Shown here piece after piece: positions 11,884-23,859 of a DNA stretch of 64,000 nt; positions within the stretch are counted from its first letter, which is position 1; the number at the start of each line of letters is the position of its first letter. Below the pieces are notes generated by a model, which had not been told where the DNA came from, ran no database searches, and saw only the letters and a list, made by a program, of their open reading frames with translations. The translations under genes were made by a program, and so were the position numbers. Origin of the DNA: Capitella teleta (Eukaryota > Annelida > Polychaeta > Capitellidae); contig KB291798.1 of assembly GCA_000328365.1 (NCBI GenBank), positions 317,695 through 381,694 of the forward strand, given 5' to 3'.

Positions 11884-14800
11884 TCACCAGAGGGAGAAAA
11901 AATGCACTAGTAAAGAACAACTCATAAAATCATTGCAATTCTTTATTAACGTTGATTGTTCAATTCCGCAGTTGAGCGCATATTCTGTAAGATGGCTGCT
12001 CTGGTTACTGGATTTTCCTGCAATTTTACTTTCGCTTCTTGGACTGTACATTTGAGGACGCAAAGAAGAATGGCAGTTGGGACGACCTGAGTCAGAAAAA
12101 TCGACAATCGACGAAATGAACATTTTTAATTGAGAATTTACTCGTTTCACGAGATTTGCTGTCTTGATGTGTTCGGCGATGTTTGCTTTAATCTGACAGG
12201 AAGAAAGTTTGTCAGCTTCGTAGATCGATTTCAGCAGGGCATCCCGCGCCATTTCTTCGGAACATTTAGCCGTTAACTGATCAGAGAAAAAAAAAAATAA
12301 TAACAATAAATAAAAATAAAAATAAATAAAAGAAAAATAAATTGGTAAATTGAATACGGAGTGATTTTGATAAGTTTCACTTGCCTGGATAATCTTGATG
12401 GCCCGATGGAACAATTTGCTATTGCTGAAGCATTGCAATCAAAATAATAGTGATTTATATAGTTATTATTATTGTTGTTGAAAATTTGTGATATTTTAAT
12501 GGAATTTTTAACGATTTAATTTTGTCTCCAAAACATCCAACGTACTCCTCACCTAACGCAAACGTCGATCATGTTGTTGGAGAATATCTTTCCCTTGATC
12601 ACGTGAGCAACGGTGGTGACCGCGTTGCAGATCCATTTGAACGCCATCTCTACGTAAATGGCCCGGAAAACACGCTCATGATGTTCTACGATGAAGAGAT
12701 CCTCCGCCGGGAGGCTCACACTCAGCTCAAGGCTGGCGTTTGGGATCATTGGAGAGCTGGGCGACTGTGGGAAGCACCGTATTAGTATGAAATCCTTGAT
12801 TACATAACATGCCCATACCTTAGAAGTCAATTCCCCACAGGCAACTTCAATTGAAACATTCGTTGCAGCAGATTTCAGTATGTCAGGGTCGGTCAAAGTA
12901 GAAGAACCTCTTCCTTAATTGGTGAAAAGAAAGAGGTTTCATTTGCAATTGCAAGTGCCACTCCATAAATGTAATTAAAACATAATAAATGACGAGGAGT
13001 TATTCGAACTTAACCCATGGTTTTGCTCACGATTCCCTTCTTTTGGGTTCTCTATCACCAATCGTTAAGATTTCTAGAAAATCCATTTATTGTAGTTCCA
13101 ACTATTGTGGAATTACTCTTAGTAGTATACTAGGTAAAAATCTTGATATAATTATTATGTACAAGAACAGAAGTTTTCCGCACAGCAGTGATTTTCAATG
13201 TGGATTTAAGAAATGTCATTCAACTGTACAATGTACTCTTATTGTCTGAGTGTATTATGTTCGTTGAGACCGCGCCATAAACCACACTGAGATTCAGAGA
13301 GTGGTATAATGACTCAATATTAATTGGTACATTTACCCTGGTGGTCACATTTGCTGAGATGAATGATTAAATCATTTGTTGTCAATGAAGGTAAAATATC
13401 TTCTTTGAAATTTTCCAAAGAGATTTTCATCTGCAATAAAAAATAAATAAATAAAAATAAATAAATAAATAAATCAACAATTTATGTGTGTCAATATTGC
13501 AGTACAATGAACTCACAAAATCACTCATGTCTCCATTTTTATTGCCGAATAATTCGAAGCCTTTCTTCAAGAAACATCGGACGTCTGTGGAATCTAAGAA
13601 ATATCGACCACTTAACAAGAGTGCATCAAACAAAAGGAATAGCAGGAATATAATTCTAAGTTAGATACACACACACTGTAGATCACGTGTGACGGTTTCT
13701 CCCAACACTCTCTATATATATTATATTATTTTCGTGATCCTAGGAGTCATCACCTTGAGATGGTGGCACTAATATTTAGAACTATGCGTGAACCGTGTGG
13801 TTTAGTCATTGCAGCATGTATACACACCGCAGAAGAAAAGTGACGCTGGCAAACATGACATGTTCTACGATGCATCTCAGCGGTGCTCATCATAATGCCT
13901 CCTTACCTGCACCAAAGGTGGGCGGGCACTCAGAGGCATCGATCATGCCAACAATTCCAACGTCCTCGTCGGATAAGTACGTAATTGAACCCCCTTTTAA
14001 TAAGCTGACGAATAAGACGATAGTGAAATCAACGGAATGAGGTTTAGAGGACTGAGTCACCTTTGTCCCGCTTTCTCCGCGATTTCACTCAGCTTCTTTC
14101 TTTCTTTGTTGACTGCTACTCGCACTTCCCGATAACTGCACAGCATACTGGTCACTTGCCTTGCGGAGAAAAGCGGGACATAATTATTTCGTCTTTACCA
14201 TTGAGATAGCGGAAACGCTATGGCCCCCACCCCTTGAACTCCCCCCCTCCCCCCCCCCAAATAAAAAAAAGAAAAGAAAAAAAAGAAAGAAAAAACGTAG
14301 TTCAGGAGGCTGAATTTGAAATTTTGTGGAACTGTGGTCATTGAAGAACAAACCGGTGGGAGAAAGAAAGACAACACAAGTAGATACACGCGTAATACTC
14401 TCGAATAGGTTTAGGGAATATTTCAATTCCAGGACACTATAGCAAGACTGAGGGGATGTATGGGTAAAATATTGTAACGCTAACAGGTTAATATCGACGT
14501 TGCTCTTTTGGAGGGCCAAAAAACAGAGCGTCTCGATGAGAATCTTTGTCGCCGATCCGCTTTTCATTCGACTCGATCCAGTGATCGGTTCCGGCTGCGA
14601 AATGAAATCAATGAGTCGTAAATACAATACGAGAGAGAGAAAAAACGCAGTGTTTACCCCCAGGATGGGATTCAAAATGAAGGCTTTCTGGGAAGAAGAA
14701 ATCGATTCCATCTGTCGGGCAACTGGAATCATTATTGATATGATAAAAAAAAACCCTTAAAAACATATCCTTTTTTGTTATTTTACCATCCAGGAAACTT

Positions 14801-16262
14801 CGTTGCCATCCAGGAATGACGTGACTCCTGAAATGCACCAGCTTCAGTATAACGACCCTAATCACCGATATCGAATTGTTTACCTGGCCAAATGTAATGG
14901 GTTGAAGCCAATCAGCACAGGTGTGAATATGTCCAGATGTTGCATGCAGTGGTGTAGTTGACCGGCGACGTAAGGGGCGGAGAGACCGCAGGTGACGCCC
15001 AAGTACAGCACGCTCTTCTTACCTTCACTTACCTTGGCAAAAAAGAAGGGTGAGCGGTTATTTGGTAAGTGTGCTGACTCACTTTCTTCAAATCTTCGAT
15101 GCCGACAATTGGTTCGTCCTCTTGGGCTTCTTGCGAGGTAAACAGAGCCCTGGAATTAGTGTTGAAATGCATACCTCAATATATGATAGCACAGGTATGC
15201 GAATAAGACCTGTATAGTGGCAGATACATGCAGTATAATTACTCACTTGTCTCCTCCGGCAATCAGGTATTCCACTGAGGATGGTTTCCAGATTGCATTC
15301 ACTGTTCTCTGGGAATAACAGAACACTGAAGTTTGTGAGTTGAGGACAGAGGTGCGATGTGGTACCGCCACGAGGAAGGCCAATCTACCAGATGTGCCAC
15401 ATCCGCTGATGACGATGGTCGCTTCAGGGTCCTGTGAAACACCGCATCAACTTATCATTCAAACAAGACGCCATAGAAAGAAAACACGAGCAGCATTCTT
15501 TTGGACGAGCAGATGTGCACCCCACAAGTTTGATGCATACGAAAAACTGCAATGTCCAATTTGTGAGTCATCATTATAAACTTCATGGCCCTCTAACATA
15601 TATACGTAAGTATTAAACCACCACCAATGAAAATATGCGTTATGAAATATTTATATCGGGGTTTGAAAAGACCTAAGCATTTTTCTCCGACTCGGATATC
15701 AATTTTTTATAGGAGCAATGTGCGTGTATAGCTCTAATGCCCTTTCATGTTCTCATTATAATTGAAGGGTTGTAGAATACTTGATCAGCTGATAGATAAA
15801 CGGGTTTTCCTGTTGACATGACCAAAGCATCCGTAAATCTGAAGTGAATAATGAATGAATGGATTTCCCGTGAACGCTACCTGCATGTGGTTCCTCATCA
15901 AGGGAACCAAATGACAGAGTGTTTGTCGTGTCTTCTCATCAAAAATTCCCTTTGAATTTTCCCAACCATCGAACATTTCAGCATCGCATTCCTCCAGCAT
16001 GCGAACCATGTCTTATGCAGAGAAAAACAAAAGTAGTTATTCAAAACCTGTGCTATATCATTTTCAAAGATGTGAATGACGGACCTTCAGGGAATGCCAC
16101 ATCGATCATTTGTGTTCGTGGGTTAACTCTTTCTGTCACAGGTTCTGGCATCTGAGATTCCATTTCGCTCGATTTAATATCTGCATGAAATGGATTTTCA
16201 ATCAATAATTCAATTTCAGAACGATTTGAATCCACAAGGAAGTTTTGAGACACAAAATTCAT
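11884..16262 (-). CDS. GCKR: Glucokinase regulatory protein (SIS-domain sugar-phosphate sensor)
   Basis: GCKR binds and inhibits glucokinase in the nucleus in vertebrates, tuned by fructose phosphates. Exons: 16085-16262, 15881-16011, 15366-15431, 15247-15308, 15083-15149, 14884-15032, 14787-14827, 14658-14722, about 14388-14594, about 14061-14159, 13907-14004, 13517-13584, 13337-13430, 12819-12907, 12553-12764, 12385-12424 and 11884-12276. Markers in order are PVTERVNPRTQMID, MVRMLEECDAEMF, the sugar-phosphate loop ISGCGTSGRLAF, YLIAGGD, GLSAPYVAGQL, PVLIGFNP, AFILNPILG, ITGSSRMKSGSATKI, GIVGMIDASECPPTFGA, VAHVIKGKIFSNNMIDV and SNSKLFHRAIKIIQ. This order matches vertebrate GCKR across both SIS domains and the lid, not bacterial MurQ. 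The join between the ninth and tenth exons is unresolved; the others keep phase. The last exon is weakly conserved. Confidence 0.9.
12277..12384 (-). other. GCKR: GC-AG intron in GCKR
   Basis: Between the exon ending KIIQ (12385) and the last exon (12276) the donor reads CAG|GCAAGT, the classic form of a GC donor. The acceptor is tctgatcag. Both neighbours fit the GCKR alignment and phase, so the GC donor is probably real. Confidence 0.7.
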
Positions 16263-16325
16263 TGCCGCAGTGTGTTTTCACCATCGTCCATTTTTATACA
16301 TTATGACTTATGTCTCTTGTTCCAT

Positions 16326-16993
16326 TTCACTGGTTCCCTGGTCATATATATAATGGCACAGGCATAGACAACTCTAGATGAGAAAAAGCCTTTAATTAAC
16401 CGTGTTGTGGGCGGGGCTTAACTCAATTGACCGCCATATTGGATGTGTGACAAACTCCCGCAGATTGAAGCCTGTTATCAGTATGGAGCGAGTTAAGCGA
16501 CATATAATATCATTTTTTTGGCGATTTTTTTCCCGATGGCAACGATGAAAAAAAAAACAAAAAAAAAACAACAAAAAAACAACAACCTAGAGGAGGATGG
16601 TACTGTTGCATAATAAACTGTAACAGTACTAGTCATTCACGTACAACTGACCCGAGAACGAGAGAAAAAAAAATACATTTTCACATATTCCCCAAGGATC
16701 AAAAAAGATTTATTTACATCGGAGGGGTCGGACTGGTTTACGGCGTTACTGAAAAGAAGCACCGGCACACACCGATGAAAACTCACCCCTATTTTGGTAC
16801 ATCCATTTCACTCGATTTCACAAGACGTCACTCGGAATTCCCAAGAATTCACAAGGCGAGGCGAGTGAAAATGAATTCACAGTTTATGCTGATTACGACC
16901 AGTTGACTAAATGTTACTATAAATAGCAGCCAATGAGATACTACTGTCATGGGTGTGTGCCTGTGTCATATATATGACCAGGGAACCAGTGAA
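16326..16993. mobile_element. 668-bp inverted-repeat DNA element (MITE-like)
   Basis: The ends are inverted copies. The first 25 bases starting TTCACTGGTTCCCTGGTC are identical at both ends, and similarity runs on imperfectly to about 39 bases. It lies 64 bp upstream of the GCKR start codon, so it probably forms part of that promoter region. I see no clear target-site duplication. A frame inside (about 16660-16720, +) contains HFHIFPKD, which resembles the start of a THAP zinc finger as in P-type transposases; this is weak. No intact transposase is present. Confidence 0.7.
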
Positions 16994-18277
16994 TAGTCGA
17001 GATTGATTACTAGTGGGTACTGGAAGTCCTTTTATCTGTATGCATCTCCTGCGTGCAATATACTGTGCGTCATATTATGTGGTGCTCATTCAACTCCAGT
17101 AAAATCACCGTGACCCTTTTATTGTTAGGCGTTTGGTGGATTCATTAACAAGGCTTGTACTACACTGCATGACTACGATTGCATAATCATTGTTAAGCGA
17201 GGTAAATGATGTTATTTTGGTAACTGACCGTTCAACGTGATATCCGTTTGTTTCGCAACTGAATCGCAATCGTCGAGTGATCTCGTTAGTGATAAACCCC
17301 CTTGACCTGCCTCGTCGCGGGAGAGTTTGATAAGAAGTCAAATACATTTGAAAAATCACTGATAAATTTATATGTATGCATTTTATGCACAAATATGAAG
17401 CACCTGTTATTGCGAAGAGAAATTAAATTATATTCATGAACTGCGCAACGTGTGTCTTGTTTCAGCCATAGTAAAAGAAGCGGATGCAATAATTTCAGAG
17501 AGGACTCTGGAATCTGGACTCTGGTTCCTCTCAAAGGACGGTGAGCAAACGACCCTCGACGACGACGACGACGACCGCTGGTTATGTTTATCTTGACAAC
17601 AATATGTTGTAGCGTACAAACTCCACTGTGAGACTAGTGAGATCTCGTCTCATCTCTCATGCTCATTATCCGTGACCGAGACTTGGTCCTAAGCGGTAAC
17701 CTGAACCTGAGTTCGGTTCGAGAAGTGTCAGTCAGTCTAAGCACTGGCCACTTCTAGATTTCGCTCAGGAAGCCAAAGAGAACGGTATGTAACTGAGGTT
17801 TCCGGAACTACCAGCCGCCCAGCATTGGAGCATTACAGTATACATGTACACAACAACAAGCATCAAATTTATAGTAGGCTGAGACTATAATCATACTTAT
17901 GATTACTGTAATATCCGTAATCTAGATGTGTAATAAATGACTGTGTACTGCATTAGCTATTGTATCCGTTTATTGACACATGGTCAATTATAATCGGGGG
18001 AACAATGGGAGAGAAAATGGCAGGGGAGAGGGGGTGACTTCCACTAAAAGTATCCACGAGTATTTCGTATCAGCCACGAGCATAAAACAAATACCCGGTA
18101 TACAGCATTCATTTGATTGAGCTTGGTGAGCTCCTTGATTCTCAATGATATTATTTTCTTCTGCATACAGCTGGACGTATTTTAGCAAAAACATACATAC
18201 ATGTATATTAATGTATCTAATGCATGTGTATGTACAATGTACATGTATTAGCACTGCAGCCGATCTGAGCCAGCCGG

Positions 18278-18309
<32 letters not shown>

Positions 18310-19331
18310 CAGTTAGTCAGCCAGAAAAAAGGTCGGATGGCCGACTAGCCAGCCGAAAAAGGTCTCAGCCAGCCACAAATCAATAGGCTGGCTGGCTTCG
18401 AGGTTTATGAAGTGAGCAATGTAGAGAGTAGAGACAATAATTGAAGGATGATCGTTGTGGGCTCTCATTTGATGCATGTGTACGTGAATCAGCTCTGACT
18501 CTCCCATTTTCAATTCCACTCGCTTCTTCACCCGATTCCATATGATCTTCACTCGCAACTCCTGAACATCGCCTAACTGAGCGACTAATTAGAATGAAAG
18601 TAAGCCAGCCACGCAGATATAAAGGAATTGGTACGGCGACGTTACCACATTTGATTCTTTTGTTTAATTAAGTTCGTAAACGTTGCATAGGCGAAGGGGC
18701 ACCATTTGTTGTACATGTATAATTGCCCTGACTTGAAAGACACCGCCGACAATTGTTATATGTCTGCCTCATGTTTATTTACACTACGATATTTCTAAGG
18801 GTGGATTACATGTGTAATTTTCAATGGTACAACGTATATTTGTTCCTCAGAATCGTGGTCGAAGGCGGATTAACGAGAAGGGCGGATTACATGACAGCGG
18901 ATTAACGGGATTTGACTATATGTATACATGTGCCGTAATTTCAATTGCAATACTAAGTACGCTATTGATACACGGCTGCTGAGTATGAATGCGTCAATGC
19001 GATTTTACAAAAAAGTGAGATGACTTATCAATCATACCATGCATAGCCTCCATAGGCACACTTTTTCATACACCTTTTCTGGTCCACATTCACTGGTAAG
19101 TTGGAAACATATATAAGAAACGCCCTGTGCATATAATAACTATTATTATAAGTACCATGTACATGTATATTCAACCAAATTTAATCGCAACCACAACATT
19201 ATAGAATCGTCGATATAATTATGAATATGGCACACTTAGTCAATTAATTAATTAATTAGTCAATTAGTCAATTGAGTCCGATTAAAAGGGAGAATAAACA
19301 TAACAGCATAAGTACATTTTGAAGTTCGCAC
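16994..19331. other. Intergenic region between GCKR and the homeobox gene
   Basis: AT-rich DNA without a convincing exon. It holds a poly-A run at 18279-18306 flanked by repeats of AGCCAGCCGAAAAA (18270-18405), and short repeats of GCGGATTA around 18860-18912. A GC-rich patch at 17450-17600 contains a CGA repeat but no exon I can support. Confidence 0.5.
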
Positions 19332-20297
19332 TCAATCTTCGTCTGTGGGTGAAACGGGGCACGCTGCATCCGCAGACCAACTGCGCTCTTTTGGGGGGCT
19401 GCCAGGAGGTGAAAGATCACTGTCCTGATCGGTCTCTTGTCGCTGCTGCCTTCTGCAGGCCTCCTGGACGACTCCCTGCTCATAGGCGTGGGGGCAGTGC
19501 GCAGAATGACTGCCTGTTGGTCCGAAGCTACAGGAACACAGGTAGGGAGAGCCCAGCGACGAGGGAGATGACGTCACTGGTAGTAGGGGTGGAGGCAAAA
19601 AACTGCCGTTGAATCTGAGAGGAAATGTAAATCAGATCGCGTGCAAGTGTTGCGTAATCGAGGTATATACCTGTCTCCTATGCATCCATGAGCCAAAGCC
19701 AAACGCATTGTGTCGCTGTAAGAGAGCAGATTTTCAGTCGGGTGGCCTCCTCCCGTAAGACCAGCGGGAAGAGGGGGAGGAGGAGGATCTCTGCTGCGTT
19801 CGATGGGGCTACCCGGGCGGAGAGGGTTGGGGGCCACGGGCTGCGAAGGCACGGGGAACGACCACGGCGGGAAAACCAGAGGCCGAGCCACCCGCCACGG
19901 GTCGCGACCCAGGCGCAGACGAATATTCTTTCGCCATTTTGCTCGTCGATTTTGAAACCACACCTGCAGGAAGTTTGGAAATATAGCAAATGTTAAAATG
20001 AGTGATTCGTCTTACCTGCACACGCGCCTCGGTCAGGGTGATCCTGGAAGCGAGTTCTTCGCGGACGAATATGTCAGGATAGTGTGTACGAGAAAATAGT
20101 TCCTCTAAAGACGCCAGCTGCTGTGGTGTGAATGTAGTTCGGTTCCTCCGCTGGTAATCAAAATGCTGGTTAATTATTTGATGCATAGTGAAATGCACTG
20201 ATTGACGCTATACCTGGCGTCTTCTTCCAATGACGAAATCATCCAACAGAATACCGTCTCTGACCTCCGATGACGTCATGTGAAGATTTCCCGCCAT
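19332..20297 (-). CDS. Paired-like (PRD class) homeobox transcription factor
   Basis: A DNA-binding regulator. Four exons (20214-20297, 20016-20150, 19671-19963, 19332-19614) give 264 residues. The homeodomain covers residues 28-87: [13 protein letters not shown], then [16 protein letters not shown], then [14 protein letters not shown]. It has F8, W48, Q50, N51 and R53. An intron lies exactly between homeodomain positions 46 and 47, the usual paired-like position. Q50 and the RTHYPD.FVREELA block look most like Prrx; Arx, Alx and Shox are close alternatives. I see no paired domain and no OAR tail. The part after the homeodomain is rich in proline and serine. An AG directly before AAAAGTGGTAAAATGG suggests that the 5' UTR is spliced from an upstream exon. 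Confidence 0.88.
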
Positions 20298-20754
20298 TTT
20301 ACCACTTTTCTGAAATTTAACAGATGCGTGAAATACGGTGTTGGAACCAAAAGATATTAGCTCGAATGAAAGGGGATCAAATATTTAATAAATTGGCTTC
20401 CCGATTTAATTAAATCTCTGACGCTTCGTAAACGTGATCGTAACGTGGATAATCTTTCACGGACAATAAAAGTCCGTGTCTTGTTCGCAGAATTCTTCCT
20501 TCTCTGCACTCTATACTGAGACAACTTCCATGCCTTGTGTTCAAGTGACTCACGCAACAGGCGGGTCACCAGGTGTCTAAAGAGACACTCAGTTATTATT
20601 TATTTTATCAAAGAAATGTGATTTGATTATATCTATACTTCTATTCTCATCGGGATTTCGATGAAATCCTAAGCGATATTTAGCTTGTTCGTGAGTCTTT
20701 TTTGTTGTCTTTAATGCCGCATTCGATACTTGAAATTAAAGGCACTTGCAGATC

Positions 20755-21190
20755 TTACCGAGTGGTGAGTGATCGTGCAGAAATTTGTTTGTGAACTGAA
20801 TGAGATGGGCCCTTGAACAAGCATTATGGAACGGATTTTTTTGCATTGCGCTCCCATACAAGATCTTGGCTTTGTTTTGAATAGCGAAAACACCCCTCTC
20901 AAACAAAAAATAATGCGATAACGATGCCTTTGGTATGCGTTCAATGATGCCTATCCATGGTCCGTGGCCCTGGACATCTTTGTTCATTTATTTATTGAGA
21001 AAAATTGGCATAAATGCCAATGAAATTGAAATAAAAATGATAGGAATAACAGCATGAAAGAATGGAATGGTTTTTACTCTCCGATCTGTTTTGTAATACT
21101 TTCTCGGAAAATCGCAGTTCCATTGATAAATATAGCAATCTTTAACTTGAAGTAGATAAACTCCTTTTAGCCCCAGTCTTTTGAGCTCAT
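20755..21190 (+). repeat. Dispersed repeat, copy 2 (longest uninterrupted copy)
   Basis: About 430 bp. The left part (GGGCCCTTGAACAAGCATTATGGAAC, here split: GGGCCCTTGAAC, CATTATGGAAC, GCTTTGTTTTGA) recurs at 31190-31330. The right part (GATGCCTATCCATGG, AGGAATAACAGCATG, GATCTGTTTTGTAA, CTTTCTCGGAAAA) recurs at 32990-33330 and 9551-9715. The copies are diverged and have no open frame. The ends are approximate. Confidence 0.65.
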
Positions 21191-21641
21191 TTCTAAGCTA
21201 TTCTCATTTTTTTGCTGCCTGCCTATCTGGCCAAACCTTTATTTATTAACTTTGGTCTTAGCCCTGTATGCAATTACTCAATTAGATTAGCTCTATAGGG
21301 TTTTCGTTTCCCCACACCAAACTTCATTTTACATGTGCTGATATACTGGTGTATCAAAAGCTAAGATGACCATTATGCAATGTATATTCGTTGGTGCATG
21401 TGCTCGTTCGTTCGTGGGAGGAAAGAGTCAAGGATGTTGGCCTTTATAAGTAGCTGCATTGTGTAACAACCAAGAGCGACGTCTGCAATTAGGGCTTTTT
21501 GTTGATCAACATCACATGCACGTCATTCAAAGAGTTCTTCCTGCATCGTGACCATCGCGCCGTCCTCATCAGCACGCGTGGGCAATTAGATACATGCATT
21601 CCCTCTGCCATGTACTCACTTAATTCTCTAAAAATAGAGTC

Positions 21642-21695
21642 AGATTGATGTAACCGACATGTATAAATGCATTATACAGTCGGTTACATCAATCT
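21642..21695. repeat. Near-perfect 54-nt hairpin
   Basis: A 17-bp stem (AGATTGATGTAACCGAC with its exact complement), one bulged A, a further 7-bp stem (TGTATAA/TTATACA) and a 5-nt loop. It could be the core of a palindromic DNA element or a small hairpin RNA. GGTTACAGCGGTTACA follows directly and echoes the stem. Confidence 0.75.
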
Positions 21696-22194
21696 CACGG
21701 TTACAGCGGTTACATAATTATATTTATTCTTCATGTTGACTCACGTATTAAGACTAGAAAGTACCCCCAGTCTTAAATGGTCATTTCAGGGCCTTTCAAT
21801 TCGAAAGAGCAATGGGCCCATTTGGGATGCCGGAAGTAGGAATGGACTCGCATCTTATCTTCATTGTCATTGTGAATGCCAATCCAAAAATTCAAAAAAT
21901 CAAAACTCACGGAGTTCTTCGCATATGCTGGTTGCAATGCATTCTGGTCTAGCAGGGAATTAATTATGTCACATTGTTAAGTGTTCAAAGCAGAATTACG
22001 CAGAAGTCGCGCGTTGCTCAATTAACCACGCAGTTCGATCACTTCGCATACCTGCGTTTTCCTAATAGCGATACAATCTCGCGCATCAATCAATTATAAT
22101 AACTGTTTATAATAATCAATGTTTGCCAACCTTTTGAGGTAAATGAAACGATATTTTTAAAGTTTTATAATAATAATCGTAATGATTATTAGTA

Positions 22195-22294
22195 NNNNNN
22201 NNNNNNNNNNNNNNNNNNNNNNNNNNNNNNNNNNNNNNNNNNNNNNNNNNNNNNNNNNNNNNNNNNNNNNNNNNNNNNNNNNNNNNNNNNNNNN
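22195..22294. other. Assembly gap (100 N)
   Basis: A run of 100 undetermined bases, preceded by an AAT-rich microsatellite-like stretch. Confidence 0.95.
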
Positions 22295-23859
22295 CTGCAC
22301 ATACAACGTGGCGTCGCGTGCGCTACCATCTATCCCGTAACTCACCGTGAGCGCATGCACTATGCTTTGGATAAATGTAGTCTAATCATTATTTGCAAAT
22401 GAAAATTTCCACACACTATGACACATTATTTCAAATACAAATTACAGCACCAATTGTTATGATGAAGCCAGTAGATCATACGGAATACACTACATACAAC
22501 CTCAATGGATATACGGAGTATAATAAAGTTGAACTCTCTTTATACGTTGAACTATCTTTATAAGTTGAACTCTCTTCATAAGCCTGCAGATTGGATAATG
22601 GCTGCAAGAGATATGGAGACACATCTTGCTCAGATACGGGCGGATTTAAACCAAGCCCAACAGTTGTCAGTTCTGCCTATATTTTGCAGAAATCACCTTG
22701 AATCATGAGACCGTCGCAACGTTTTCGTCGTTCATGGGAATTTGAAGACACCGTATAAGTGACTCTCAGTGACGTTAAGACGTCGGGTTCTGTTCACGAG
22801 ATGTAATGAATGAAGTTTGGTCGAACTCCAAAGCAAATTATGTATTATGTATATATAATACGTGTATTATTACCGATGGTTCGGTTTGATAACTCAATCA
22901 TATATCCAATAATATCCAATAAAGTAACCGTATAATAATAACATATTATATTGGAGCAGGAGTGAAGTTCATTTATCGTCATCTGCATATCCTTTTGCGC
23001 CCATACGTCAAACGACAATCGTTGCAATTCTAATTGACGCAACATTCGCTTCCTGTTAATTGCACTATCAGACAATTTGATTATTCTATTAATTTATGAA
23101 TAGTTTACATATCACTCTTTATATTTTACATTTACACTTGAGCCGTTTCTCCCAATGTCAATTTGAGTGTCTGTTTCTTGTTTTTGTTTGTTTTTTTGTT
23201 TCGTTTTTATTATATTTTTTTGCCTTCTATAATTCTTACATGGGTATGTTGTACTTGTGCATCGCTTGTGCATATAATTATTTCGTGAAATAAACACACA
23301 CACACATACTAAATTAAATTAAATATCTATACTTGCGTATGGGCGCCAGAGTAATAATCCGGATTAATTACTCCTACTCATTTTGATAGATCGAGGTCAT
23401 TATCCTGCATGCTACCATAATTATAGACAATGACACACAGCACCGGCCGTGTTGTGTGCTTGAACAGTACTGCATCGTCACTGAATAATCGAATAATTTT
23501 AATGAAGCTTAATTCACATTCATAAGTTCATAACACTTTGTCAAACCGACAGAGCATACTCGGTGCATGTCTGTTTATTACTAGTATTCTACAAAACGAA
23601 AAATGTGCACTGTTTTATAAAATTCTTAATTGTGAAAAAAAAAAGACACGCAAAGTATTAACGATTCCCTAATTAAGGCTTAGAAATATAATTATGATGT
23701 AATTATATTTTACATCAAAATTGATTTGTTCCCATCATCTATACCGCCTCAAAAGTGCGTTTCACAGAAAAATAAGACAACTGTATAAATAATTCAGAAC
23801 TCAATCAAAACTGAAAAATGGCACCTCACCAATAGAAAAAGGAGGACCTAAATCGAAAA

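Larger units (their letters stand above)
20298..23859. other. Intergenic region upstream of the homeobox gene
   Basis: No secure exon. It contains a dispersed repeat copy, a strong hairpin at 21642-21695, the gap at 22195-22294 and a short tandem repeat of GTTGAACTCTCTTTATA (22529-22578). A small frame at 22600-22710 starting MAARDMETHLAQ could be an exon, but nothing confirms it. Confidence 0.5.

Noticed and set aside
14080-14160. Reading the tenth GCKR exon in the frame that the best ninth-exon donor implies
   Set aside because: That frame hits a stop; only the frame giving KERKKLSEIAEKAGQ is open and joins the next exon in phase.
22505-22708. Plus-strand exon starting MAARDMETHLAQ
   Set aside because: Only about 36 residues are coding-like, and the upstream part is a tandem repeat.
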